Shown: positions 22,664 through 35,993, numbered from the stretch's first letter. The stretch: DNA of 64,000 nucleotides from Phialocephala subalpina (GCA_900073065.1 FJOG01000014.1:341686-405685), one strand, 5' to 3'. Notes: generated by a model not told the origin, from the sequence alone. Program-made: numbers and translations.

Positions 22664-24590
22664 TCACTTATGACTCTCTTCTCCGGTCACCGCGCAAGGA
22701 ATGTCCTGTCCAGTCGCAAGAGTCTCGGCTCTGAAATCAATGTCCCACGGTCCAGAGATATTACAAACAACCTGGTACTTCTTGGTCCATGACATAATAG
22801 CTCCTTTCTCCTTTTGCAGGTTTACTTGAATAGTCCAGCGCTTAGACTTCGAGAGCCGCAAAGCTTGCAAGGTCAGCTGGCTTCAGAGACTGGGGAAACA
22901 CCTCCTACCATCCAAATAAGTGTTAGGGAGAGAAGGGATTGTTGTCGCGGCGATGATTCTGTGTGTGTTGAAATTGCCACGCTTGCTGCAGTTGAAGTTG
23001 ACAACCCAAAGATATGCCCGACTAAATTTCAATGGTACCTATACTATTAGCAAAACCTTGGCAAGTGGTGTACTGCTTACTAGGCTTTCCTCTGGGCTCC
23101 TCCATCTGATACCGTCGTCCGTCTCGATGCCGAAGCTCGTCTGACTTATGAATTCCAGCAATTTCGTTTGCTCCCATATCAGGGTGCTGCCCATGACAGT
23201 TGCCATCTCACTGTGATTTCAGATTTCTAAAACTCGCTAGGGTGGGTTGGATAACTGCACTTACGGCTGAGTCGCAAGGTAGGTGGTAGAAATGGTATCT
23301 CCGTATCTGCGCTCAAGACGTTTGATTACGTAAGGTATTTGACATCCACCTCCGCAGAATCCGATGATGCTCTGTGTGCGTCAGCTCTCGTAGGGTGCTG
23401 AGATCCATGTGGCATACCGGATGTTTTTCTCTCTCGGCGGCAGTGTTGATAGCTTCATCAATAGCCCCTTCGATATGTTGCACTAACTGCGTGAAAAACG
23501 ACTCGAACACATCCCTTCGGCGCCATACATTAATGGAAACATCGACTTGGAATTCTAGAGACTTACTTATGGATACACAAATACCCTCTTTCGATGGTTG
23601 ACATGATAGTACTTGGTGTCTCTGAAGGTGACCACTTCCGCATGTTACAAGACGTCGGGAGCCTAATTTTGACATGGTCCTCACTCTGGTGTTTCGTAAA
23701 TGTCGCTCTCGCAGTCCTTAACTCCCAACTACGGACCATTTCCAGAGCCAGCTGGTCGGGGTTTTGAACTCCTGCGCTTCGAAAGGTATGGCGTGCATGG
23801 AGCCAGAAGGCTTTCTCCATGGTCACCGTTCCCACTGATTCTGTCTGCAACTGGGGCCAAGTGATCAACCTGCCAGCACTGGACACTGTGGAAACAGCAA
23901 CGTCCGTCGTCGCACCACCGATATCGCAAGAAATTACCGTGCTGCCAACATTGTATTGCTTGTCGTTGGCCGAGCCCGCAGCCAGAAGGTACAGTGCTGA
24001 CGCCGCCGCTTCTGTCACATCGGTGGAAATGCGGAAGCTCTTGGCGTTCGGAAAGCAGGACGACACAGCGTCTCCCGCCAGCCGTTTGAAGTCCGCTACG
24101 ACGGGAAACATAGCCCAGCTGCCCGGCACCGTGAAGCTCCAAAGGACCGTCGCGTTGCGCCAGCCAGGAGCGGTTTGGCCGTCGATGAAGTCCGCAACAC
24201 CAGCACAGAAGGCACCGAGATAGTCACAAACCCAACGATGGAGTTCTCGTTGCGAACCTGGACCCCCGGGCACAGTGTTAGCATTCGAGAAGCTGGTGGC
24301 TCCCATGAATGCCTTGAAGCACTCTTTGATTTGACCAGGTGGCAGTCCGTCGCATTCTTCGCCCCATGCAATGGGCGGTCCCTCGTTGTCCTTGGGATCG
24401 TAGGCGAGACAGGTCGGGATTTTCAGGTAGCTGGTGGGCATCCACCCCAACTGCGACTGGGAGTCTCGCCATTGTGCCACTATCGCGCTTGGTTAGAGCC
24501 TGCCTGTTCTATCGGTTGCAGAAGGGTCATACCAGAGCCCGTCATCCCCATATCGATACATATCGCGATCTCCCTTGCGTCGCTCTCCAT
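22664..24590 (-). CDS. Hsp70-like ATPase (fungal divergent family)
   Basis: A multi-exon protein (about seven exons) with the actin/Hsp70 ATPase fold. The start ATG at 24590 (MESDAREIAICIDMG) gives the phosphate-1 loop near residue 10; a 59-base intron removes the in-frame stop just after it. The phosphate-2 loop is CDIGGATTDVAV and the adenosine motif is IIGFCGGGCQIPYV in a later exon. Unlike classical Hsp70, it has no EEVD tail and no recognisable substrate-binding domain. It belongs to the expanded group of fungal cytosolic Hsp70-like proteins whose substrates are unknown. All introns are 45-85 bases, and each junction I read joins in frame. It is transcribed divergently from the membrane protein at 25038, sharing a 447-base intergenic region. 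Confidence 0.8.
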
Positions 24591-25037
24591 TGTTCGGGTG
24601 GTTGGCGAGGCGAGGATTCTTTTGCGAGGTGGGAGGCCGTTTATGCTGTTTGTGCGCCCGAAAAGAGAATGTCTCCATCCATATTCCAAAAAGACAGAGT
24701 TTTCCTTCCAACGCCTGGGGTCAGCACGTTCGATGAGCACTGAGATTTGTCGGGGGGTGAATCAAAGTGGTGGCATTGGGGCTGAACGGGCCAGCGGTTG
24801 CTTGCAGAACTCGAACCCCTGCCCGAAGGATCCAAGACCGAAAGTGAAAGTATCGATCAGTCTTTGATTCGAGGGACTGGGTGCATAGATTGTGGTCCGG
24901 TTTATATTGGGCTAGCTGTGAAACCTGGCATTCCAGGAAGGACAAAGAATTCGACTTTGGCTGCTTGCTCCAGTACTTGCTCCTGCCCTCCGCTTCAAGT
25001 GCATCTAAATCTGGCCACGAAGGCAAATCGACCAACG
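24591..25037. promoter_or_regulatory. Shared divergent upstream region
   Basis: This 447-base interval separates two divergent start codons, so it should hold both promoters. I saw no clear TATA box or known factor site. Open frames crossing it on both strands look like shadows. Confidence 0.4.
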
Positions 25038-26055
25038 ATGATTTCCCCAACGGCTGTCGTCCTCGCCGTGGTCTTCCCACTGCTGCTGTGTTTGCTCATG
25101 CTTCTTGGCACTCTATTGTGTCGTGGCCGGCAGCGCCGTGCCTTTGATGCTATTGACCTACAACGGTTGCACGACAAGTGCGCCAAATTTGAAAAGCGAC
25201 TTGCTGCCTTTCCCGAAGCGTGGGACGGAAATCAACGCTCTGGGTTTTCAAGGGGGGAGGTGGGAGACTCGTTCGACGCTATTCAACAAAGATTGGGACC
25301 GTACGTCCAAAAGTGGATAGATTTCGACGACCCCAAAAACGACTCTGCGACGCGGATTGAAGCTGTGCTCTTCCCAGAACCACCACCCAAGCACGCTCTC
25401 TCCACCAGCAAAGATACGAGGGTTTTTCCCAATCCGCATCAGTACACGCCAGCGGAGATTTGCGCTTTTCTCGAGCAAACCGACACACGCGCGGAGATCT
25501 CTAAATATATTATGTCGTCCATTCTCCTGCATGCCGTCTCGCTTGAGGGAGACCCCTTTCAAACCCTTCTCCCGTTTGGCGCTTCAGACATGTACGGGCT
25601 CGACAGACTCAAGACTTTGATTCGAGGAGTTGATTGTATGGTCATCTGCCACTCTTTGGATGAGATGGAAAGCTAACAATTCCTTGGCTTCAGTGTCCAC
25701 CAATGTCTGCGTTCACATCGGCACGTTCGGGTTCCATTACGCATATAAAGGAGACACGAAACCACGATTTATAGCACTCTTCGAATCACTTTTCGACCCC
25801 TACTATACTATGAAATCGCCTGCAGATGTCGCTCAACACCGGCTGGAGCTCCGGGATGTCTTGGACGCAGCCATACAACATGGGATGAAGGCAGTTGGTC
25901 AAGCGTTTGACAAGACGGAATATCGTTGGGGGACGAGAGATGATGTTGCGCTCATGATCAGCCCTGCTCTTCACGCTTTAGTGTATGAGGATGAGAAGTT
26001 GAAGTATGATGTGGAGGTAAGTAAGGGCATGTCGTGCAGAGTGAAATGGGATTAG
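25038..26055 (+). CDS. Membrane-anchored fungal protein of unknown function, about 319 aa
   Basis: The ATG at 25038 opens with a strong hydrophobic helix (VVLAVVFPLLLCLLMLLGTL), followed at once by Arg/Gln-rich residues. This fits a single N-terminal signal-anchor with the rest on one side of the membrane. Exons 25038-25635 and 25694-26055 join in frame through a 58-base intron (GTATGG donor, CAG acceptor). A GTAAGT near 26017 could start another intron that changes the last residues. The body contains EICAFLEQTDTRAEISKYIM, which I recall from an unnamed fungal family; no enzymatic motif is visible. An in-frame ATG at 24798 would precede the hydrophobic helix by 80 residues and is less likely. 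Confidence 0.65.
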
Positions 26056-26564
26056 GAGCGTAGTATTGCCTGGAGTGTAGCACTTCAAAAATTCTATATA
26101 TTTTTTCTTTTTCGGATATGGTGAAGATTCAGAGAGGAAGGATATTTAAGAGTATGTTGGAGGAGATGAGAGTCGACGTAACTAGATCTAGAAGTGGTTT
26201 TCTGTTGTAATAACACCTTCTTTACAATTACTTTAAATAAACCATTTACCTTCTCGTAATTATGATCAAATTGCCCCATCTCACTGCTACTAGCAATATC
26301 ATTAACCCGATCGGTCACCTCGCCAGATTCTCAGAAGCACATCCGAAAAATACACCAAGCCGTGTTTGTTTCTCAAACAGCCTGTCTCGAATTCGTCTTA
26401 TTGTTCTAAACGCTCTGGACTTCCCATGGTTTACTTGTCTTTATTCATCGAGTCTGGACTATAGCACGCATTGGATCTAATGATTTGCCTCCTCAGCATA
26501 TATACTTGGCCCTCATCCACAGGACATCTCTTCCTCAGCCGATAACAATTCCTTCCAAACCGAA
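26056..26564. other. Intergenic, nothing recognised
   Basis: About 500 AT-rich bases between two plus-strand genes. No feature beyond likely 3' and 5' flanks. Confidence 0.4.
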
Positions 26565-26951
26565 ATGGAATCCGCGATCAATGTCGGCATCGAGACCATC
26601 AAGGCCATCAACGTCCTCATAACAAACCTCCGCAGCACGCCCGATCTCGTCCAAAGAATCAGCTCACAGTCTCAACAGCTAAGCATCATGCTAGGGGCCC
26701 TGCATCGTAGGTCTCAAATCTATATCCTTAGGGACGCGGATATGATGGATTGGTTTAAACATCAGAGGATCTGCAACACGACCCTGCGCAAAATCGAAAA
26801 TCTATTGGAGGACTACGCGAGAGGGAGCAAAGGGAGAGCCCCCTTTGCGTGCGTCGCAAAATTTCAGCTTGGCCCGAAGAAGGAGCTTTCAGGGCTCATG
26901 CAAGACCTGGAAAAATGTGTGCAGTTTTTCGTTTCATTTGCTGAAGTGTAA
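26565..26951 (+). pseudogene. Orphan N-terminal domain of a fungal STAND protein
   Basis: An open frame of 128 residues starts MESAINVGIETIKAINVLIT and continues as a helical bundle with regularly spaced Leu/Ile (SSQSQQLSIMLGALH, KIENLLEDYARG, LSGLMQDLEKCVQFFVSFAEV). This resembles the N-terminal signalling domains placed in front of NACHT or ankyrin modules in fungi. After FAEV there is a plausible donor (GTAAGT), but the following 600 bases contain no continuing domain, only a relic of the neighbouring regulator gene on the other strand. I read this as a truncated STAND gene. It could alternatively be a small stand-alone domain protein. The family assignment is from overall pattern only. 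Confidence 0.5.
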
Positions 26952-27164
26952 GTCCAAGATCTAGGTCTTTCCATAGAGCACATCCTGACATCATGTGCAG
27001 AGTTCTATCTGGGGCGAAGGTGATGCAGCCTCCGCAACGACACGACCCTCAATCATCTCGAACGCAGGAGCTGGTGACGAGTCTTCACCAGTTCGTGCAG
27101 ATGCGACTAGATTCAGAGGAGGCTGGCTTGTGAAGTTCCAAATTGGGTAGTTTCTATGTTGATT

Positions 27165-27310
27165 AGAAAGCTGGGAGAGGAGAACGGGTCCAGCGAAGTT
27201 GAAGAGATTTCGTCCGGGGAATACCTTTGGTAATGAAACCCGGCCAGAAATCGGGATTATAATATCCACTGTATCCTCTTGAAAAGTTATCTGGGGATCG
27301 ACCACGAGGC
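27165..27310 (-). pseudogene. Relic copy of a segment of the Zn2Cys6 gene
   Basis: The minus strand reads GYSGYYNPDFWPGFITK, matching GYSGYYDPDFWPGLITE in the intact regulator at about 29270-29340. DNA identity extends through the intron donor (GGTATTCC) and upstream to 'TTTCAAGAGGATACAG' versus 'TTCCAAGAAGGATACAG', where one base is missing. About 70-90 bases are clearly related, and no flanking exons remain. This indicates a tandem paralogue that has decayed. Confidence 0.65.
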
Positions 27311-27579
27311 CCCGGTAGTTGTAAATCGAAGGAGCGAATGAGACGTCTTGCTTTACTGTAGTCGTCGAAATGCCCTGCCTCGTTTAGCAAAAAAAAAAAA
27401 CACTTGCAATCAGACTTTGCTGCACTATATATCAGACTGTTTAATAACGTTCTGTTCATTGTCTCTAATATTGTGGTTCATTTCGGTACCCAATAAACCC
27501 CGCATCGTTGATGGACATCTGGTCGCCCAACCTGCAGCCAAGGTAAGCAAACATCACCCTTCAGTAGAGCAGCGACAGC

Positions 27580-29776
27580 TCACCATGGAAATCCTTGACC
27601 ATCTTGCATCACCAATTGATCATTATTCCAGACTCCACCATCTCCCATTGCATCGTTCCCAAAGTCTACCATCAAGTCATCCGTAAATATCAGAGCTGAA
27701 GGAGCAGCTCCTGAATCTGGCGAAGGACCGATACTTCCTCGTACACTGCTAACTGCAACATGGGTTGGACTCGAACTCTGCTCCATATTTTGCCGAAGCC
27801 TCACGAGCATCTTCCACATGGCAGTACCAGATACTGGAGCTGAGGGGTCGGAGAAGCGCTGGAAGTAGTTCTCGATTTGCAACTGGGCGCGCTCGATGTC
27901 TGTCTGTTGGGTGGACTTGGGCAGCTCTGTCAATACGATGGCAAGAGCGAGCCAAGGCACTGTGGTTTGGAATACCCACCCCCAATTCAGAGAGATATAG
28001 GTGGCGGAGTGGTATTCGTATGCTTCGAGAAGCTCGATTGCGGAAGTGAAGACTCTGCTCGAAAGTCAGGATCGCTCCTTCTGCCACAACCCGCCAAAGG
28101 CCAAGGATAATACTGACTTCTGCTTCTCTACTATAGACTCGGAGTTCATAGATCGGCGATGCTTGATAGACAACCGGACACTAGCTAGTCTGACTTGAAT
28201 GAGAGCTGCTACGATGGTCTGGGATGGTTTGTTCGTGTCAATAACAGTTAGGTACTTCTGGGTAAGACTCTCTTCGACTTGATCGACAAAAGCGTCCTTC
28301 TGACAGAGATCGTGGCAGTAAATCATAGCAAGCTCCCTCGACATATCTGCAAGTTCTCGATGAACCAGAGCGAAAGTCATATCCTTGAAGCCAACAGCAC
28401 TGGTGGGTACAGAAGAAGGCTTGGCGAATCGGCTTGCATGCCAGTCGCTATCATTGGCATTCTGAGGAGGTCTTGAATCTGAAGTGGCTGGAAGGCACGA
28501 CTCTGCTCCATAGGAAGTAAGGGCAATTGCGTCGAGGACACAAAGATGATTCCATGCGCGTCTCCGGATCTCAAAGACCCATGGCGAGAAGGGGAAATGG
28601 CTGGGGTCTTTGTGCATGCCCAAATTCCGCGCAAGGTGTGCAGCAGATCCAAGAAGAGCGACGCCATCTTTGTAGAGGTTCTGCTGGAAAAGGAAGGTCT
28701 AGCATGTTCTTTGATTAGAAAGGTACGTCTGCTTCCAGGAGACTGTTCACATACGATGTAATGGAGTAAAGCCTTTAGAGTATCCACTTTGTTACTTTGC
28801 AAAAAATTGATCTTCGCTAACGAAACCTGAGTAGAGTACTTGAATCGAGGGAGTAACGCGTCTTTCGAACAACCGCACACCTTTTCGACCACCTCCGACC
28901 GGAGACTACTGACGGTGAGGGTATATATTGTAAAAAGGAGAGCCTCGAACTCGGTAGGATGAAGGAATGTTCCTCGACGGTACTGGTCTAAGTCTCTGGC
29001 AAACAAAGCTTGATGCAGAACACGAATAAAGGGGTTGACACATTCGAAGAAGTATTTGCACAATAGGTTCGATTCCTCGATGGTGGGGTGTGCTAGTGCG
29101 GAGTCTGCCCCTGAAAGAGGCGAGACAATACCCACAGCAGAATACGACGCCCACTTCAAAGTTGAGTCTGCTTCAGGTTCAGTCTCGAAGAGCTGTCTGA
29201 GGTCTTCAACCTGTACAACTGTCAGTAACTGTCAAGTGTCTGAGATGAAATCATGGATTCTCGGAATACCTCGGTAATCAGACCCGGCCAGAAGTCGGGA
29301 TCATAATAGCCACTGTATCCTTCTTGGAATACTATCTGGCCTGTTGGAGCATCGACTTCAGAAGGCCGAGACTGTGGCATATTCGAGCTAGAAGGGTGTG
29401 GCGGAAGTCCTTGCGGGGTTGGGGAGCTTGAGGCTCTAGTAGAAGTGTTTAGCGGTGGCTGGTTAGCGACTTCAGGGCTTCCCCGCGACGTCGACGCTGC
29501 ACTCTGTTCCTTCGACACCATCATCGTCGCCATCAAATGCTCCAGCCTCGCCAGCCTATCACGAAGATCATTATCGCCGGATTGAGACGAGCTTGCTTCC
29601 GGTCTCGTTCCATCGCTCGAGCTGTTCGAAGTCTCGTACGTGCAGACTTGCTTAGCCCGGGCACAATTGCTGCATGGTTGCAATTTGTCACAGCGGACCT
29701 TTCTCCGACGACAAATGGTACATGGCTTGGCTTGGAGTGAGGCAGCTCCTGGGTCATCGACTTCGAATGAATTCAT
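27580..29776 (-). CDS. Zn2Cys6 transcription factor with fungal regulatory domain
   Basis: A nuclear regulator. The N-terminal binuclear zinc cluster CTICRRRKVRCDKLQPCSNC continues to a sixth Cys and is preceded by MNSFEVDDPGAASLQAKP, so I start at the ATG at 29776. A Ser-rich linker follows. The middle region fits the fungal_trans domain: PTIEESNLLCKYFFECVNPF, then LYKDGVALLGSAAHLARNLG and RRRAWNHLCVLD. Introns at about 29270, 28770 (GTATGT donor) and 28110 (GTCAGT donor, CCTGAC branch) all join in frame. The C-terminus is acidic and Gly-rich (MVDFGNDAMGDGGVWNND), a possible activation segment. The gene lies next to a reductase and an Old Yellow Enzyme and could regulate them, but that is inference. 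A relic copy of its first exon end lies at 27165-27310. Confidence 0.85.
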
Positions 29777-30053
29777 GAAGATCTTCAAAGTGGAAACCCT
29801 ATCGTGATGCGGACAATGATGATTGATGCGACAAGAGATAGTTGTACACGCTGGGAGGTGCAGCGAGACTTCGCTGCGGAGCCCCACTATGGTGCAGGTG
29901 GCTTTTGTCAGCACTACCAACCAATTGCGTGTCTTCTTTTGCATCACCAATTCCAAAGCTGTCTATTCAATGTTTTCAATAGCAAAAACTCCTAGCTACA
30001 TGCGTTGATTCTCTTGCCAGCCTTTCAACTAAATATGTTCTTCATCTTGTCGT
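29777..30053. promoter_or_regulatory. Upstream region of the regulator gene
   Basis: A short 277-base interval between the reductase stop and the regulator start, both on the minus strand. It should hold the regulator's promoter. No specific site is recognised. Confidence 0.35.
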
Positions 30054-31287
30054 TCATTTGTCAAATGTAACAGTGGAAGACTGAGTACCCAGGGTCTTTG
30101 CCTCCTCCAAAACCATCGATGGGATGCTTTCAAAGACACTTGGTCCCTGTGGCTTCCATCCAAGTTGAAGGAGTCTATCGGATCGACTTCTGCAGTTGCC
30201 TCCCCAGATCAAGGGAGCCCATGGGTGCAGCTCTGAGGCGTCAGCTACTGAAAGCTTGTCAACCTCGGCAGACTTGATCAAGCCTTCCTTGACGGCGAAG
30301 TTTGCGATGGCAGTTGCGACTTGTCCCCATTTCTAAGCAAGTCAGCCTTCTGTGTCAAAGGTACAGGCAGGAGGGCATACGAATTCGGGACCACCAGCGA
30401 AGTAGTAGCCGTTGTCTCCCCACTGTGCCTTTCCTCCGTTCGGCTTCAACGCTTCTTCAGCGAGCAAGATGAACGCTGAAGCAACATCATCAATGTGAGT
30501 AGCTAGTATTCGATGTCAGCCAAAGCCTCAGAGCTCCGAAGACATTTGCTTACCATCCCAGATGTTCTGTCCCTCTAGAATCTGGAAACCTTTACCCCGC
30601 TTCAGCACAGACTCAGCCATGAACGGAATCTGGATGCTGCGAGTCTTCATAGGTCCCTTTCCGACACCATGGATGGTTGGAGGTGACAGGATTGCGGTTG
30701 GGACTTTGAATTTCTTCTGCGCGTCGAGGACTGCCATTTCAACATCGCGATGGACGTGGTTCTCGATTGGGAGAGAGGTGAGTTCCGCAAGGTCAGAAAT
30801 GTCATGATAGACTTTGCCTGATGCTTGGCCTGCTCAAACGTCAGTATTGGAGTTTGAAGTGGTGGTAGGAGTGCATACCAAATCCATTTAGAACATTATT
30901 GAGCATTCCAGTTCCAGTGACTTGGATGAAGTAACCCGGAGTTGGCTTCTTCTGGCTCAATCCCTCGATGAGGGTCTTGACAGCTGGAATATGATCGGCA
31001 GATGCAACTTCTACCCAACAATCAGTATAATCTCACAAATGACTGCAAAATCACTCACGAAGAACGACATCAGCCTTCGACCCCTCGCTAACCATCAACG
31101 CCTTGTCATCTAAATCGCCAATGACCACCTCAGCCTCTGGCCACTTCGCAAGAACAATCTTCTTCTGTTCCTCATTGCGGACTAAGATTACAACACGCCA
31201 CTCAGGATGCTTCTCAAAGATGCGGAGAACGGTTTGTCCTCCGACGTATCCTGAGACTCCGGTTACGAATACTCGCGGTGCAGACAT
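30054..31287 (-). CDS. NAD(P)-binding epimerase/reductase (extended SDR)
   Basis: Exons joined through about four short introns give an extended short-chain dehydrogenase. The Rossmann motif VFVTGVSGYVGGQTV is at residues 5-19 from the ATG at 31287. An ATG at 31347 would add 20 residues resembling a mitochondrial presequence, so both starts are possible. Later segments include VTGTGMLNNVLNGFG, PTAILSPPTIHGVGKGP (post-active-site segment of SDRs), HIDDVASAFILLAEEAL and LGWKPQGPSVFESI at the C-terminus, all typical of NAD-dependent epimerase/dehydratase proteins. I could not confirm the YxxxK catalytic pair (HDISDLAELT sits near its place), so activity is uncertain. It is divergent from the Old Yellow Enzyme at 32010. 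Confidence 0.8.
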
Positions 31288-32009
31288 GGTTGATGAGTGG
31301 TTTCGGTTGCGTAGTGCTGTGGCAAGTTTTTTGAAGATAGTTGGCATGGAAGGATGCGGGTTGCTTTGTTGATGTGTTTGTTGATATCTGAGATTTTGGT
31401 TGGTGTTGAGAGTTTGCTGAAGCTGTTGATGTTGCGAAGTTGTGATGATGTCCCTTCTCTCAGCGAAGCCTCGTCTTCTTATACCACTTGAGCCCCATCC
31501 TGCATCCTATACTGTTTGGTCACCAATCTATGTCGAAATCCAATTTCCAAACATCGATTGTTCAGCATTCCTCCCCTCAATTGTTGTTCCTGGTGCTTCA
31601 ACCTGAATGCAATTCTGAATGCCAAGACCTTCGTCCTCCCAAAGCGGCCTAGCCTCGCCGCCTCGCTCGTTCCCCTGTCTCCTCGCCGAGCTCTCGCTCG
31701 CGCTGATTCAGCTCAGCGCACAGCGAGGACAGCGAACTTAATCCGCATGTACATCTACCTCGCTCGGCATGCGGCGAGTGTCGCGAAAGTGGCCAGACGT
31801 TGTGCGGTGTTGACTGCCATGCGCTTAATAATTTCGGAGTCAGCTTAGGGCAGTTTTCTGCGTCATTGTTAGGCGATCTGTGCATTGCCGGTGTATTGGC
31901 ATCAGTATATCAATGAAGGATAGCAATGTCCATTCTGATTAGAAAACACAATCCGCATTCAAACTTCCAGAGATACATTTATCAGTTGAATAGATACCAA
32001 TTCGCAAAA
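31288..32009. promoter_or_regulatory. Divergent promoter region, reductase / Old Yellow Enzyme
   Basis: A 722-base interval between two divergent start codons. It contains a GC-rich stretch (31640-31740) with repeated 'cctcgc' and 'gctcgct' motifs. No defined factor site is recognised. A shared promoter would suit co-expression of the two oxidoreductases. Confidence 0.4.
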
Positions 32010-33524
<1,515 letters not shown>

Positions 33525-33528
<4 letters not shown>

Positions 33529-35298
33529 GCCTTCGAAGCTTCGTAATTCTGCGACGTGATAGCCCTAAGTATTCTATTGAGAACTTCAGAAGGGTGTCTT
33601 CTAATCCACTCCGTCCATCGTTGCAGTGACAGACCCGCATGTATACCCGACACTTCCTTCACAATTTTTGACAAAAGAAATAGTGCTGAAATGTCGAGGT
33701 GTAATCTATCTTTGTAATACTCGCGCTCATGATGATCTTTTTGAGCAAAGGTCAAAAGAGGAAGCTGGTGATCATCGAAATTTGGATCATGTGCCCATCC
33801 TAGCATCAGCAGACGATCTCCACTTTCTTCCTTAAGGAGCAAGAAGTTTCGGCGGTCTGTCCGATAAACCAAGTCCCTGGGCTCAATTGGATTGGTGGTA
33901 CAAAGTGTGACTTTTTTGCTTTTGGTATGTAGCTCGGCTGTCCATACCACAATACCGTGTTTTGACAATGACCTGTCTGGTTTCTCGTGTTTCTTGACCT
34001 TAGAAACGTGACCTAAAAATCTGCAACGGAGATCAATGGCTGTCGTTTTTTCCGCCTGAAGAGAGAATCCTGAAATTGGTAAAAGTTCTTTTGTCGGAGG
34101 GTCAAGTAGAGCATGTCTTTCAAGGGTTTTCATAATTTGTTCGAGTCCCCAGCATTCCAATAAGTAATTACTGCCGTGATGTTTAAGCTCATGCTCCACC
34201 ATCAGCATTCCGATTGCAGGTGCGGTCTTGTTGTAGTCAACTTTGATTGCTTGCTGACAGCATGACGGAGCTAGCGATAAGAGACAATACACTTTATCTC
34301 GTGGATCTGAGCATTTTGACCGAGTGAAAGCTCCAAACAAATCGAAAAGGGTTCGAGGATTCGGCATGCGCTCCACCCAGAGGGATCTCTGCCACCGCTC
34401 ATGTTGAAGGAGTTCGTAGTTTGTGTAAACCGGTGAAATATTTCGTCGATGGTTTTCAGCAGCCTCGTAGGTCTTGTTTAAAGATTTCCACGTGATAGTA
34501 TGTCTTCCGCCCCGAATTTCGATACACTTTGCTAGTATGAGTTCCTGGATAATCCAAACACGGTCCCAATAGCTCCGCCCTAAAATGTCATCAAGCAAAT
34601 TCAGCCTCGAATAATAATCAAATCTCTCATATGCTGCTGCAAGTTCGGGCTTGCTTGTAGGAGCATAATCTGGTGATCCAAGGCCAGAATTGTGCAAGTC
34701 ATCCATAGGGACTATGGCTTGTGCTATAGTGCTTGACGGTTGACTAGGGAAGGCGAGATCTTCCACACCAATCCACGCGATGACTTTAAGTGCTTTTGAG
34801 TATACTTTGCTCATCTGCTGAACCTGTGGAATGATTAGTGCATTTGAAACTCAAGGGCGCTAAAAAGGGCAGAGATGACACCCACTTGATGATTTCTCTC
34901 CGCTCCATTCTCCTGCTCGATACACAAAGCATCGATCCAAATTGTGATATCTTTGTCCTCTTCTCGTAAATGCCACAAGGCCCACCAAAGGTTTGTCCTG
35001 ACCGCAACTTTCACCCCAGTCAAGATAATCTCACATCCCGATGTATTTGCATCGCCCCATTTGTAGGAGAGAGCATATTATTCTTGTCTTGCTGTGTCGT
35101 CTAGGTCGATAACCTCTAGCGTGCAGAAGATATCGTCGTTGCCAGCACGAGGCTGCAGGTGCACAACACGGATCTGCGTTTTTCGCGAGTCGATGGGAGT
35201 AGAGAGATATGGTGCTCGAGCCGACGTCTCGCTATTAGGCAGGGATCCTTGGAGTGCCATGGGTTCATATCTTGGAGTAAATTTCCGGGAAAAGATGG
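33525..35298 (-). pseudogene. HET-domain protein with in-frame stop; 5' end at gap
   Basis: A heterokaryon-incompatibility type protein. Segments in order are VVHLQPRAGNDDIFCTLEVI, then the motif ALSYKWGD, ITIWIDALCIEQEN, AERNHQ joined to VQQMSKVYSKALKVIAWIG (54-64-base intron with CAG acceptor), and SYWDRVWIIQELILAK, all hallmarks of the HET domain. The C-terminal 300 residues have no known domain. A TAA at 35078-35080 occupies the position of the first Tyr of the usual YEALSY motif, interrupting the frame 60 codons after the ATG at 35260. The frame stays open on both sides, so this looks like a recent nonsense change or a sequence error. The upstream frame remains open into the run of N, so the true start may be lost. 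By family knowledge, HET proteins trigger cell death on fusion of unlike strains. Confidence 0.8.
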
Positions 35299-35788
35299 NN
35301 NNNNNNNNNNNNNNNNNNNNNNNNNNNNNNNNNNNNNNNNNNNNNNNNNNNNNNNNNNNNNNNNNNNNNNNNNNNNNNNNNNNNNNNNNNNNNNNNNNNN
35401 NNNNNNNNNNNNNNNNNNNNNNNNNNNNNNNNNNNNNNNNNNNNNNNNNNNNNNNNNNNNNNNNNNNNNNNNNNNNNNNNNNNNNNNNNNNNNNNNNNNN
35501 NNNNNNNNNNNNNNNNNNNNNNNNNNNNNNNNNNNNNNNNNNNNNNNNNNNNNNNNNNNNNNNNNNNNNNNNNNNNNNNNNNNNNNNNNNNNNNNNNNNN
35601 NNNNNNNNNNNNNNNNNNNNNNNNNNNNNNNNNNNNNNNNNNNNNNNNNNNNNNNNNNNNNNNNNNNNNNNNNNNNNNNNNNNNNNNNNNNNNNNNNNNN
35701 NNNNNNNNNNNNNNNNNNNNNNNNNNNNNNNNNNNNNNNNNNNNNNNNNNNNNNNNNNNNNNNNNNNNNNNNNNNNNNNNNNNNNNNN
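35299..35788. other. Assembly gap (490 N)
   Basis: A run of N of fixed character. Its right border is a poly-G run (from 35791), a likely cause of assembly failure. Apparent open frames across the gap are artefacts. Confidence 0.99.
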
Positions 35789-35993
35789 TGCTGGGGGGGG
35801 GGCGGAGGAAGGACGAAAAGATGTTGCAAACTGAGAGCCTCGTTGTTGGGATGCTGCACTGCCACCTCGCTATGCGGAAGGCATCAGCCACCACCATCAT
35901 TTTAGCTATTCTTATTCGCATGCTTGTGCACTGACCTTGAAAGGCACGTTGTCTCATTTCTAGGTGAAAACGGACGGTGTGTATTTGAAGGGA

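Noticed and set aside
24795..24830. Possible tRNA T-arm (GGTTCGAG on the minus strand)
   Set aside because: No matching acceptor, D or anticodon arms; stem pairing is weak.
35094..35957. Open frames running through the run of N
   Set aside because: Unknown bases are being read as open sequence; artefact of the gap.
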